DNA from: Syngnathus acus
Lineage: Eukaryota; Chordata; Actinopteri; Syngnathiformes; Syngnathidae
Direction: 5' to 3'
Assembly: GCF_901709675.1 (NCBI RefSeq)
Contig: NC_051094.1
Location: 17,770,501-17,834,500 of the forward strand
Length of the DNA: 64,000 bases
Made by a program: the position numbers and the translations under genes. Numbering within the stretch: position 1 is the first letter of the stretch; every line of letters begins with the position of its first letter. This document shows, one piece after another, positions 22,665 through 34,079 of the stretch. The notes beneath the pieces are model-generated. The model did no database searches, had not been told where the DNA came from, and saw only the letters and a program-made list of their open reading frames with translations.

Positions 22665-23024
22665 CCATCCATCCATTCATTTTCTGTAGCGCCTCACCCC
22701 ATGGGGGTCGCAGGCGTGCTGTAGCCTATCCCAGGAGTCATTGAGCAGTAGGCGGGGGACCCCCTGAACCAGTTGCCAGCCAATCACAGGGCACACAGAG
22801 ACGAACAACCATCTGCACATGCACTCACGGGCAATTTGGAGTGCTCAATCAGCCTACCATGCACGTTTTTGGGAAGTGGGGGGAAACGAGTGCCCGGAGA
22901 AAACCCACGCGGGCACCCGGAGAACATGCAAGCTCCACACAGGGAGGTCCGGAGGTGGAATCGAACCCGCACCCTCTGAACTGTGAGGCGGACTTGCTTA
23001 CCAGTACCTCACTGTGCCGCTATT
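22665..23024 (-). repeat. tRNA-derived SINE with 9-bp TSD
   Basis: Flanked by TAGTATATT at 22656-22664 and 23025-23033. Read on the minus strand it starts with a tRNA-like head containing GGTTCGATTCC (B box; plus-strand complement at about 22960) and ends in a (GGAT)n-like tail at the left. Insertion was by retrotransposition. Confidence 0.85.
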
Positions 23025-23578
23025 TAGTATATTGTTATTATAAAATAAACCATTTGTTGCATGTATTTCTTTCAAGATGAATGTTGTTAGGGTTGACAAA
23101 TTATCTTGATCGTATGATTATGTTGGAATGTAGACTAGAATTATTAACTTTTTTTAAACCTTTTACCTTTCCTTGACTCTGAAAAGTTTAACAATTCAGT
23201 TGTTGAAACTTTCCAAATGGTGTGGAAACATTCTTGCTTAGTTAGTCATATAAAATGCTCAACTAGTTTCTGTTTCCACAACCTTGTAAAACAATGAGCT
23301 GGGACACTCCACACTGATTAACCAGTTGCTGCGGTGACCACCAACCATGTCCAATCTTACCCCCACCCTGCTTCTCTCAATAAATATGCTCTTGCAAGAA
23401 TCCAAAGTCAGACTTTGTTCGAACATCGCTGTATGCACAGTAACGAACGATTTCTCCACTTGCAAGTGCTCAAAGGGCATACTGTCTCCCGTGTGGTTCT
23501 TGCAAATAAGTTAGAGTGAGCACCACTCTAACAAATGTATTACAAGATGAATGTATTACACATGTATTTGTTACTCAC
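23025..23578. other. Intron 5 sequence, nothing assigned
   Basis: AT-rich intron between the SINE and the exon 5 donor. I see no exon and no recognisable repeat. Confidence 0.4.
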
Positions 23579-23657
23579 TGTCAGTGAAGAAGACATGGGC
23601 TGCTCTATACCTCGGAGACCGTGGATCTCTGAAGTCCTCAATAAGACCCTCAACGGA
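23579..23657 (-). CDS. stxbp1: stxbp1-like exon 5
   Basis: Residues 83-108: [20 protein letters not shown] then HVFFTD plus one base. Acceptor CTGTTCACAG in phase 0, donor [17 protein letters not shown] is a Munc18 domain 1 hallmark. Confidence 0.97.
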
Positions 23658-23968
23658 CTGTGAACAGATGATATGATTTCTCATGAGCTTGAGTAAAAAG
23701 TAGTCACTTTTAGACTATTAATAAAGACACACTTTGTTTACATAAGGAAATCCAGTGATGACTATGTGGAATAACAATTCCGAAACATTTAAAATAACTA
23801 TTTGCGTTCCTGCGTTCTCCCACCAAATTAAGCAGGCACCATGAGTGAAACAGCAGTGATCAGGTTCCCAGTGCTTTGAGGGTAAAAGGGTGTTATATGT
23901 ATTTAGACACATAGAAAAACTCTGGAGGATATAAACCTGTGGCTTTTGGGACAAGTAATATTTTGGCC

Positions 23969-24069
23969 ATCCATCCATCCATCCATCCATCCATCCATCC
24001 ATCCATCCATCCATCCATCCATCCATCCATCCATCCATCCATCCATCCATCCATCCATCCATCCATCCA
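23969..24069. repeat. (CCAT)n microsatellite
   Basis: About 100 bp of pure CATC repeats directly joined to a Rex3 fragment. It may be the tail of a lost minus-strand SINE or RTE element. Confidence 0.95.
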
Positions 24070-24087
24070 TTGGGGTTCACCCGAATG
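24070..24087 (+). mobile_element. Rex3 fragment C, left stub
   Basis: TTGGGGTTCACCC... matches Rex3 position 6896 onward in the first copy. The same fragment resumes at 34080 after the hAT insertion, with CCCGAATG/CCCCAATG as the 8-bp duplication. Confidence 0.75.
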
Positions 24088-24345
24088 CAGTCCTTCTCAA
24101 ATAGTGGGGCGCGCCCCCCTGGGGGGGCACGGTGCGTTACAAAGGGGGGCGCGTGTGACACCAGGGAACATGCTTTTCTTTTGGCTGTACTAGATTAAAG
24201 GGTAATTAGACATCCACTGCACTAGGTGGGAGTGGCGGTATCACTGTAAGAGTGTGCACAAGGAGTATTTGCTCTACAGTGTAGAGCGCACGGAACATAC
24301 GCACACACAGCACAGAGCGGGGGATAAAAAGTGCAGTGGGACACC

Positions 24346-24377
24346 ATGGAAAAATATTTAACAGGGTTAAAAAGAAC
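24346..24377 (+). pseudogene. hAT transposase, first codons
   Basis: ATGGAAAAATATTTAACAGG gives MEKYLTGLKR, followed at once by the Rex3 B insertion. The reading continues at 33242 after 8.9 kb. Confidence 0.6.
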
Positions 24378-24827
24378 CCGCCGTGAGTCGTCACCTTATC
24401 GTGGTGGAAGGGTTTGCGTGATCCTAGGAGCCATGTTGTCTGGGGCTTCATGCCCCTGGTAGGGTCACCCATGGCAAAAGGGTCCTAGGTGAGGGGCCAG
24501 ACAAAGCACGCCCCTTATGACGAAAAACACAAATGGACTTCGTTTTCCCTCGCCCGGACGTGGGTCACCGGGGCCCCCCTCTGGAGCCAGGCCTGGAAGT
24601 CGGGCTCGAAGGCGAGCACCTGGTGGCCGGGCCTTCGCCCATGGGGCCTGGCCGGGCATAGCCCGAAAAGAAAACGTGGGTCCCCCTTCCAATGGGCTCA
24701 CCACCTGTAGGAGGGCCCAAAGGGGTCGGGTGCAAAGTGAGCTGGGCGGCGACCAAAGGCAGGGACCTTGGCGGTCCGATCCCCGGCTGCAGAGGCTGGC
24801 TCTTGGGACATGGAATGTCACATCTCA

Positions 24828-27800
24828 TCATGATGGCGTGCGGATGGCCGCCACGGTGAGTCGCTCTCTGTTTCTTTGTCTTATTTTGTGTGTTTTCTGT
24901 GTCCTCTGCTGTCCATCCCGGATAACTTTTACCAGAGAAGCGCTGTTAAACATCGGACAGTCTTCTTCTGGTATTTTCTCTCCTGTTCTCTCTGATTCAG
25001 ACTTTGTCGGAGATTTTAGCCGGAGTGGCGGTGCTATACAAGCTAGCGCGACGACAGCGACGGGTAAAACGAGCCAGAGCCCTCGTAAAAATGAGGCAGA
25101 GAGGGTTCCGTTCTGCCCTACCGTCAATTCATCTGGCGGATGTCCGCTCCCTGGCGAACTAGATGGACGAACTGCTGCTCCTCACTTCACGGAAAACGGA
25201 CTTCAGTAGATCCGCCGCGTTGTGTTTTGTTGAAACGTGGCTTAGCGAACGAAACCCCCACCACGCCGTGGAGTTAGCTGGGTTTTGGCTAACGCATGCA
25301 GATTGCAGCGCGGAGCTCTCCGGAAAATCAAAGGGAGGTGGTCTCTGTTTCTACATTAATGAATGTTGGTGTACTGATGTCACGGTGTTGAAAGAGTTTT
25401 GCAGCCCTCTCCTAGAAACACTTTTCATAAACTGCCGGCCGTTCTATTCACCACGGGAGTTCTCCTCGATCGTCATGGCGGCTGTTTACATTCCACCACA
25501 CGCACGTGCGAGTGAAGCCACGCAGATGCTGGCTGATCAGGTGACAGACATGGAGAAACTTCTACCAAATTCACTAATCATTGTTCTGGGTGATCTTAAC
25601 AGGGCGAACCTCGCACACGAACTCCCCAGATACAGACAGCACATAACGTGTCCCACCAGAGGGGCACAGACACTGGACCACTGCTACACCGTGATTAAGG
25701 ATGCATACCACTCTGTGGCTCGTGCAGCTTTAGGACTCTCGGACCACTGTCTAGTTCATCTGATCCCGGCCTACAGGCAGAAACTAAAAACTTCTAAGCC
25801 TGTGGTGAGGACTGGGAGGAAGTGGACAGTGGAGTCAAGGCAGGACCTCCAAGCCTGCTTAGACTGCACCGATTGGGGAGGTTTTGAAGCTGCAACTTCA
25901 GACCTGCATGAACTCACTGACACTGTCACATCATACATCAGTTTTTGTGAGGATCTGTGTGTGCAGACTAAGACGTTCTGCACGTACAACAACGACAAAC
26001 TTTGGTTTACACCGAACCTCAGGAGGCTGCGCAAAGTCAAGGAGGAGGCCTAAAGGAGCGGCGACCGCGACCTGTTCAAGCAGACCAGGAACACACTGAA
26101 CCGAGAGGTCAGGAAAGCCAGGAGGTGTTACGAGGAGAGCCTGGAGAGACACCTCTCTGCCAATCCTGATCCCTCAACAGAGTGGAAAGGTCTGCAGAGC
26201 ATCACGGGCTTCAAGAAACGAACCCCCCATCCTGTGGAGAGCCCAAGGCTTGCTAACCAGCTAAACAGGTTCTACTGCAGGTTTGATCGGTCCTCCCACA
26301 CAACGGGACCTCCTGCAGCACAATCTACATACTCACCTCCCCCCAGAACTGCTCTGTCCACACCTCTATCAACGTGGTCACCCACTCTCTCTCTTGCAGA
26401 GGCCGCGCCCGCACTCCAGATCCGCGAGGAGGAAGTGCGTCAGATGTTCCTGAGACAAAAGATCAGGAAGGCACCGGGCCCAGACGGCGTGTCACCTTCC
26501 TGCTTGAAAGTCTGCGCTGAGCAGCTGCCGCCCACCTTTGCACGGATCTTCAACTGTTCCCTGGAGCTGTGTGACGTGCCCTCGTGCTTTAAGAGCTCCA
26601 CCATCGTTCCAGTGGCCAAGAAGCCCGCCATCACAGGTTTGAATGACTACAGACCTGTCGCACTGACATCTGTGGTCATGAAATCTTTCGAGAGGTTAGT
26701 GCTGAACCACCTGAAGGATGTCACGGGCCCCCTGCTTGACCCCCTCCAGTTTGCCTACCGGGCAAACAGGTCAGTGGATGATGCGGTCAACATGGGACTG
26801 CATTACATCCTGCACCACCTGGAAACCCCAGGAACGTACACCAGGATCCTGTTTGTGGACTTCAGCTCGGCGTTCAACACCATCACTCCTGACATCCTGC
26901 AACAGAAGCTCATCCAGCTTGCGGTGCCTGCCTCCACCTGTCAGTGGATCACCAGCTTCCTGACCATCAGGAGACAGCGTGTGAGGCTGGGGGGCATCAC
27001 ATCTCACACCCGGACAACCAATACTGGCGCCCCCCAGGGGTGCATCCTCTCCCCACTGCTCTTCTCTCTCTACACCAACGATTTCTCCTAAGGTGACGCT
27101 CCTGTGAAGCTCCTGAAGTATGCAGACGACACCACTCTCATCGGACTGATCCAGGACGGTGATGAGACTGCGTACAGACAGGAGGTGGAGCGGCTGGTCC
27201 ACTGGTGCAGCCAAAACCACCTGGAGCTGAACCCGCTCAAGACCGTGGCGATGAGAGTGGACTTCAGGCGAGACCCTTCACCACTTTTACCCCTCACTAT
27301 CCGCAGTAATACTATTCTCTCCACAGACACCTTCAAGTTCCTGGGAACCACAATCTCTCGGGACCTGAAATGGACCGGCCACATAGACTATGTATGTCCG
27401 GAAGAAGGCCCAGCAGAGGCTGTACTTCCTGAGACAGCTCAAGAAGTTCAACCTGCCGCGAGAGCTGCTGAAGACCTTCGACACTGCCATCATCCAGTCT
27501 GTCCTCTGCACCTCCATCACTGTCTGGTTTGGATCGGCCTCCAAACAAGACAAGCACAGACTGCAACGGACAATCAGGACTGCAGAAAAGATAATTGGAA
27601 TTAACCTCCCATCTATCCAAGACTTGCACCTGTTCAGGACCAGGAAACGTGCAAGGAACATCTCTACAGACCCTTCTCACCCAGGCCCAGGCTGGAGTCT
27701 GTTTGAACTACTCCCCTCCGGACGGCGTTATAGAGCTCTGTACGCCAAAACCAGCAGACACAGAGACAGCTTCTTCCCCCAGGCTGTTGCTCTGATGAAC

Positions 27801-28171
27801 TCGCACCACTCTTAGAGTCTCAGAGTCATTACTGTGCAATAACATCCTGCTCTCCACACCTTTTTTGAATTGTCTACACTGTTTGTACTATGTGTCCTCT
27901 CTGCATCCATTGCAGCCTGGTCATCCTGGAAGAGGGACCCTCCCATCTGTGGTCTCTTCTCAAGGTTTCTCATTTCCCCCAGCTGGAGTTTTGAGTTTTT
28001 CCTTGCCCTCTTCGGAGTTTAAGATCAGGGGATGTTTGAGAATATTTGCCATTTTTCACATGTCGTGAGTCTTGTTAGTCACCTAAATGTTGAACAGAGG
28101 CTGTGATTTACCGAAGTCAAATTCCTTGTTTGGCACGCTCAAACATGGCGAATAAAAACTCTTGAATCTTG
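24828..28171 (+). mobile_element. Rex1/CR1-type LINE inside Rex3 B
   Basis: Inserted where Rex3 reads GTCACNTCT|CTGGCTGG. The 3' end is a heptamer tail (CTTGAATCTTGAATCT) after GGCGAATAAAAACT. It carries an endonuclease and RT in one frame from 25163 to about 27390, then a frameshift. The FSSAFNT box at about 26863 corresponds to the site used to detect Rex1 in fish. The L2 group remains an alternative. Confidence 0.85.
25163..27815 (+). pseudogene. Rex1-like endonuclease/RT polyprotein
   Basis: Endonuclease: ETWLSERNPHHAVELAGF, GGGLCFYINECWC, VLGDLNRAN (the usual GDFN is GDLN) and GLSDHCLVHL. RT: KAPGPDGVSPSCLK, LNDYRPVALTSVVMKSFERL, FVDFSSAFNTI, NTGAPQGCILSPLLFSLYTN and KYADDTTLIG. C-terminus: RTAEKIIGINLPSIQDL and FELLPSGRRYRAL. 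Lesions are TAA at 26051-26053 and TAA at 27089-27091, both followed by unbroken frame, and a frameshift near 27390 into the frame ending at 27815. The endonuclease start upstream of 25163 is in another frame, which suggests a further indel. Confidence 0.85.
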
Positions 28172-30465
28172 AATCTCTGGCTGGAAAGGAGCCCGAGCTG
28201 GTGTGTGAGGCAGAAAAGTTCCGACTAGACATAGTCGGACTTGCCTCCACACATAGTTTGGGCTCTGGTACAAGCCCTCTCGAGAGGGGCTGGACTCTCT
28301 TCCACTCTGGAGTTGCCCACGGTGAGAGGCGTCGAGCAGGTGTGGGCATACTTATTGCCCTCCGGCTGGGCGCCTGCACATTGGGGTTCACCCCAGTGAA
28401 TGAGAGGGTAGCCTCCCTCCGCCTTCGGGTGGGGGGGACAGGTCCTGACTGTTGTTTGTGTCTATGCACCAAACAGCAGCTCAGAATATCCACACTTCTA
28501 GGAGTCCCTGGAGGAAGTGCTGGAGAGCACTCCTTCTGGGGACTCCATCGTTCTAATGGGTGACTTCAATGCTCACGTGGGCAATGACAGTGAGACCTGG
28601 AAGGGCGTGATTGGGAGGAACGGCCCCCCCCGATCTGAACCCGAGCGGTGTTCTATTATTGGACTTCTGTGCTCGACACGCATTTTCTATAATGAACACC
28701 ATGTTCAAACATAAGGGTGTCCATGTGTGCACTTGGCACCAGGACACCCTAGGCCGCAGTTCAATGATGGACTTTGTAGTCGTGTCATCGGATTTGCGGC
28801 CGCATGTTTTGGACACTTGGGTGAAGAGAGGGGCGGAGCTGTCAACTGATCACCACCTGGTGGTGGGTTGGCTCCGATGGTGGGGGAAGATGCCGGTCCG
28901 ACCTGGCAGACCCAAACGCTCTGTGAGGGTCTGCTGAGAACGTCTGGCAGAATCCTTTGTCAGGAAGAGCTTCAACTCCCACCTCCAGCAGAACTTTTCC
29001 CACGTCCCGGGGGAGGCGGGGGACATTGAGTCCGAGTGGACCATGTTCCACGCCTCCATTGTTGAGGGAACAGACCGAAGCTGTGGCCGTAAGGTCGTTG
29101 GTGCCTGTCGTGGCGGCGATCCCCGAACCCGCTGGTGGACACCGGCGGTAAGGGATGGCATCAAGCTGAAGGAGTCCTATCGGGCCGTTTTGGCCTGCGG
29201 GACTCCAGAGGCAGCTGACAGGTACCGGATGGCCAAGCGGAACGGGGCTTTGACGGTTGCTGAGGCAAAAACCCGGGTGTGGGAGGAGTTTGGCGACTTC
29301 CAGATGGCTTCGAGGAAATTCTGGTCCACCATCCGGCGTCTCAGGAGGGGGAAGCAGTGCACCGTCAACACTGTCTACAGTGGGGATGGCGTGCTGCTGA
29401 CCTCGACTCGGGACGTCGTGTGTCGGTGGGGAGAATACTTCGAAGACCTCCTCAATTTCACCTACACACCTTCCATTGTGGAAGCAGGGCCTGGAGACTC
29501 TGAGGCGGACTCTCCAATCTCTGGGGTTGAAGTCACTGAGGTAGTTAAAAAACTCCTCGGTGGCAGGGCCCCGGGGGTGGATGAGATTTGCCCGGAGTTC
29601 TTAAAGGCTCTGGATGTTGTAGGGCTGTCATGGCTGACACGCCTCTACAACATTGCGTGGACATCGGGCACCGTGCCTCTGGATTGGCAGACTGGGGTGG
29701 TGGTTCCCCTCTTTAAGAAGGTATGTTCAATTACAAGGGAATCACACTCCTCAGCCTCCCTGGTTAGGTCTATTCAAGGATGCTGGAGAGGAGGGTCCAT
29801 CAGGAGGTCGAACTTCGGATTCAGGAGGAGCAGTGTGGCTTTTGTCCTGGCCGTGGAACAGTGGACCAGCTCTACACCTTCGGCAGGATCCTCGAGGGTG
29901 CATGGGAGTTCGCCCAACCAGTCCACATGTGTTTTGTAGACTTGGAGAAGGCGTTCACCCGTGTCCCTCGGGAGGTTCTGTGGAGGGTGCTTCAGAAGTA
30001 GGGGGTGCCGATCCAACTGATAAGGGCGGTTCGGTCCCTGTATCACCGATGCCAGAGTTCGGTCCGCATTTCCGGCAGGACGTCGGATTCGTTCCCAGTG
30101 AGGGTTGGACTCCGCCAAGGCTGCCCTTTGTCACCGATTCTGTTCATAATTTTTGTGGACAGAATTTCTAGGCGTAGCCGAGGCGTTGAGGGGGTCCGGT
30201 TTGGTGACCTCAGCATCGCATCTCTGCTTTTTGCAGACAACGTGGTGCTGTTGGCTTCTTCAGGCCGTGATCTCCAACTCTCACTGGAGCGGTTCGCAGC
30301 CGAGTGTGAAGCGGTCGGGATGAGGGTCACCACCTCCAAATCCGAGTCCATGGTCCTCGGTCTGAAAAGGGTGAAATGCCCTCTCCGGATCGGGGATGAG
30401 ATCCTGCCCCAAGTGGAAGAGTTCAAGTATCTTGGGGTCTTGTTCACGAGTGAGGGCAGGATGGA

Positions 30466-31567
30466 TAAGATAAGATAAGATAATCCTTTATTATTCCCTC
30501 AATGGGGAAACTCCTGTGTAAGCAGCAGTACACTTAACATATACACACACACGCATGCGGGGAAGGGGATAAAAGATTTAAAAAAAGTAAGAGATAAGTA
30601 TAATTAAAAAAAATATGGACAGTATATACACAATACACAATTATACAGTGGAGATAAAAAAGTATTAGATAAAAAAATAGTGCAAAAGAAGAAAAAAACA
30701 GTGCAAAAAAAGCAGGTAAAAAGAGTATGAGGTAGACAGATATTGCACATATGATTGCACATACGGTTATTGCACGTTATTATTGCATGTAATTATTGTT
30801 CGTTAGCTCCAGTGATTAGCCTGGTTATACAGTCTGATGGCAGCAGGGAGGAAGGACCTGCGATGCCTCTCGGTGGTGCATCGTGGGTGACATCTGATGG
30901 AGCTCTCCAGGGCCCTGACAGTCTCATGAAGGGGGTGGGAGACGTTGTCCATGATGGAGGACAGCTTAGCCACCATCCTCCTCTCCCCCACCACCTCCAC
31001 CCGGTCCAGACTGCAGCCCAGGACAGAGTTCACCACCTTGTCCAGCCTCTTCCTCTCCGCTGCAGTGATGCCGCTGCTCCAGCAGACCACCCCATAAAAA
31101 ATGGCGGACGCCACCACAGAGTCATAGAAGGTCCTTAGGAGGCCGTCCCTCACTCCGAAGGACCTCAGTCTGCGCAGCAGATGGAGTCTGCTCTGGCCCT
31201 TCCTGAATAGGGCCTGAGTGTTACCAGTCCAGTCCAGTTTATTGTTCAGGTGAAAACCCAGGTACTTGTAAGAGTCCACAATCTCTACGTCCGTTCCCTG
31301 GATGTTCACCGGCGAGGAGGGGACTTTGCGCCGGCGGAAGTCCACCACCAGCTCCTTTGTTTTTCCAGAGTTAATGGGTGGGTTGCAGGGGGGATGGTTG
31401 GTGGGTTCGGTGGAGTTGAGAGTGGGCTGGGGGGTTTTGGAGGGGAGGTAGCAGGGGGCGGGGTTGAGGTGAGAGTCCTCGGAGCAGAAGAGGCTCCAGT
31501 CGGGGGAAGTTGCAGCAGGGCTGGGTGGGTGGGGGGAGTCGTGGATGGTTGTTCAAACCGGTTGAAG
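30466..31567 (-). mobile_element. Internally deleted LINE with (TCTTA)n tail
   Basis: Read on the minus strand it begins in a proline-rich linker (FFNRFEQPSTTPPTHPALLQ), jumps to KELVVDFRRRKVPSSPV, then runs through YKYLGFHLNNKLDWTGNT and LLRRLRSFGVRDGLLRTFYD to RRSFLPAAIRLYN near 30810. The RT catalytic region between linker and VDFRR is missing. The 3' UTR ends AATAATAAAGGATTATC plus pentamer tail at 30466. It sits inside Rex3 B and is flanked by GGCAGGATGG and CGCGAGATCG. Confidence 0.85.
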
Positions 31568-32034
31568 AACCGCGAGATCGACAGGCGGATCGGTGCAGCG
31601 TTGGCAGTAATGCGGACTCTGTACCGGTCCGTCGTGGTAAAGAGAGAGCTGAGCCAAAAGGCAAAGCTCTCGATTTACTGGTCGATCTATGCTCCTACCC
31701 TCACCTATAGTCACGAGCTATGGGTCGTGACCGAAAGAGCGAGATCCAGAATACAAGCGGCTGAAATGAGTTTCCTCCGCAGGGTGTCCGGGCTCTCCCT
31801 TAGAGATAAGGTGAAAAGCTGTCATCCGGGAGAGACTCGGAGTAGCGCCGCTGCTCCTCCACGTGGAGAGGAGCCAGATGAGGTGGCTCAGGCATCTCAT
31901 CAGGATGCCTCCTGGACGCCTCCCTGGGGATGTCTTCCGGGCATGTCCCACCGGTAGGAGACCCCGGGGATGACTGGCCTGGGAACGCCTTGGGATCCCC
32001 CAGGATGAGCTGGATGAAGTGGCTGGGGAGATAT

Positions 32035-33016
32035 ATAGACTTAGACAAACTTTATTGTCATTTTGTCTACACAGGGTGCATACAAAACGAAATTTCGTTG
32101 CATACAGCTTTCAACAATGTAGTGATATTGCGGTTGAATAAAAGTAACATTCTATATAAAAATATAGAATAAAATAAGATAAGAATAAAGTGCAGCAGTG
32201 ATAAAGTATGTAACAGTGCAGGAAACAAAACAGTATTTACAAAGTGTGCAGAGGAACGCTAACCCAGGTTGCGTACTTTTAAATTAACATGGATTATAAA
32301 GATTCAGCAAGGTTGGCAGTGCGAGATAGTGGTTGTAGTATGATAATGTACAGATTCTGTGTATGTGTGATGCAGAGACCAGTTTAGAGTTCAGCAGTTT
32401 GAATGTTCAACAGTCTGACGACAGCAGGGAAAAAGCTATTGCAGAACCTGGTGGACCTGCAGCGGATGCTGCGAAACCTCTTCCCAGAGGGCAGCAGGGA
32501 GAACAGTCCATGGTGGGGGTGTGGTGGGTCACTGATAATGTTACGGGCTCGGGACACGCAGCGCTGGGATGACATGTCCTGAATGGAGGGAAGAGGAACC
32601 CCGATGATCTTCTCTGCTGTCCTCACCACTCTCCTCACATTCTTCCAATCGGAGGCGCTGCAACCTCCACACCACACCGAGAGACAGCTTGTCAGAATGC
32701 TCTCTATGGTGCTTCTGTAGAACGTCCTCATGATGGGTGGGGGCAGGTGAGCTCTCCTCATCCTCCGCAGGAAGTACAAGCGCTTCTGTGCCCTCTTGAC
32801 CAGTCAGTGTCGTGGTGTTCACAGTCCAGGTGAGGTCGTCTGTGATGTGGACCCCCAGGAATTTAGTGCTGCTGACCACCTCCACAGCTGAGCTGTTGAT
32901 GATCAGTGGAGCATGGTGAGGCTGGTTTTTCCTGAAGTCGACGATGATCTCCTTCGTCTTCTCCACATTCAGGATCAGGCTATTGTCTCTGCACCAGCCC
33001 ACCAACTGCTCCACCT
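32035..33016 (-). mobile_element. Rex1-like LINE 3' half inside Rex3 B
   Basis: The minus strand reads LVGWCRDNSLILNVEKTKEI, STKFLGVHITDDLTW, a frameshift near 32770, then MYFLRRMRRAHLPPPIMRTF, RTAEKIIGVPLPSIQDM and SLLPSGKRFRSI to 32384. The 3' UTR contains GAAATTTCGTTTTGTATGC and AATAAAGTTTGTCTAAGTC. The 5' end is truncated in the RT. A homologous 3' fragment lies at 44278-44650. About 110-150 bp of Rex3 sequence is present on both sides (see findings). Confidence 0.85.
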
Positions 33017-33239
33017 CCCTGGGGAGGTGTTCCGGGCATGTCCCACCGGTAGGATGACCCAGGACGCGCTGGAGAGACAATGTCTCTCAGCTGGCCTGGG
33101 AACGCCTTGGGATCCCCCGGGATAAGCTGGATGAAGTGGCTGGGGAGAGGGAACTCTGGGAGTCCCTCCTAAAGCTGCTGCCCCCGCAACCCGACCCCGG
33201 ATAAGCGGAAGAAGGTGGATGGATAAATGGATGAAAAGA

Positions 33240-33640
33240 ACGGCGGAGAGAGACGGAGATAAGAGAATTGAGAGTCACACGAAAGCTAAGACAAGGAAAT
33301 ATGACGAAGTGTACGTAGCGCTCGGCTTCAGTGTGACTACGATGGGCGACAAGGAAAGACCGGTGTGTTTACTGTGCCTTACAATGTTGGCAGCGGACAG
33401 TGTAAAGCCAAATAAATTAAGGCGGCACTTAGTCATTGCACCCCAATCACGCTGATAAGATGCTTGAGGTTTTTCAGCGAAAATGGGCTGAATATTGCCA
33501 ACAATCATCCCACTTTGTGAATGCTACTTCTGTCAATAAGCAAGCACTGTAAGCATCATATAAAGCAGTGTACCAAATTGCTCAGTGCAAAAGAAAACAC
33601 ACAATTACAGAAGAGCTTCTACCTGCAGCCGTGGATATGG
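33240..33640 (+). pseudogene. hAT transposase, BED-finger region
   Basis: Reads KYDEVYVALGFSVTTMGDKE, RPVCLLCLTMLAADSVKPNK and LRRHL. This is the BED-type finger of hAT transposases related to ZBED5/FAM200/SCAND3 host proteins. It then degrades through RFFSENGLN and NATSVNKQAL-like text. It is interrupted upstream by Rex3 B, and the catalytic core is absent: the element jumps to its AT-rich right end. Confidence 0.75.
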
Positions 33641-34079
33641 TCTCCGTCATGCTGCCTCATTTTGATTGAAAAAACAGCACAAATTGTTTTATTCATTTTT
33701 GTTTTGAAGGTTAAAATATTTTATATATTGTGCTACTGAGTTAATGTTGCTGATTACTTTGAATTGAATATGATTTATTGCTGTTATTTTATTTTGTTTA
33801 TTATTATTTTATTGTATTTTTTTCAACATAAAATGGCAGTTGGTCAAGAATGTTTATAGTTTAAATAATTATAATTCATTTTTTAATTTCAGGCAAAGTG
33901 ATGCACATTGATTCTGTTCTCTTACAGACTAAAAAACAATGTTATTAATAAAGTTATTTATTGTAAATTGATCTTTCTTTTTTCTTTCTTTTTTTCTTCA
34001 ATATTAATAACATGGGGGGGGCGTGAAATGTTTTCTTCTCCCTAGGGGGGGCATCACAGAAAATGAGTGAGAAGCACTG

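Larger units (their letters stand above)
24378..33233 (+). mobile_element. Rex3 copy B, interrupted three times
   Basis: Rex3 blocks are 24378-24827, 28172-30465, 31568-32034 and 33017-33233. The target duplication AAAAGAAC is at 24370-24377 and 33234-33241. The endonuclease is frameshifted (for example [10 protein letters not shown] at about 28560, shift near 28625). The RT carries LADN instead of the catalytic FADD (FADNVVLL near 30228-30250), an Asp-to-Asn change at the second Asp. The tail is GGATGGATAAATGGATG. It is longer but more damaged than copy A. Confidence 0.88.
24088..34079 (+). mobile_element. hAT transposon, 10 kb because of nested insertions
   Basis: The left terminus CAGTCCTTCTCAAATAGTGG and right terminus AATGAGTGAGAAGCACTG are inverted. 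Target duplications are CCCGAATG (24080-24087) and CCCCAATG (34080-34087), one mismatch. Own sequence is only 24088-24377 and 33234-34079, about 1.1 kb. The remaining 8.9 kb is Rex3 B and what landed inside it. The transposase start is split by Rex3. Confidence 0.85.
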
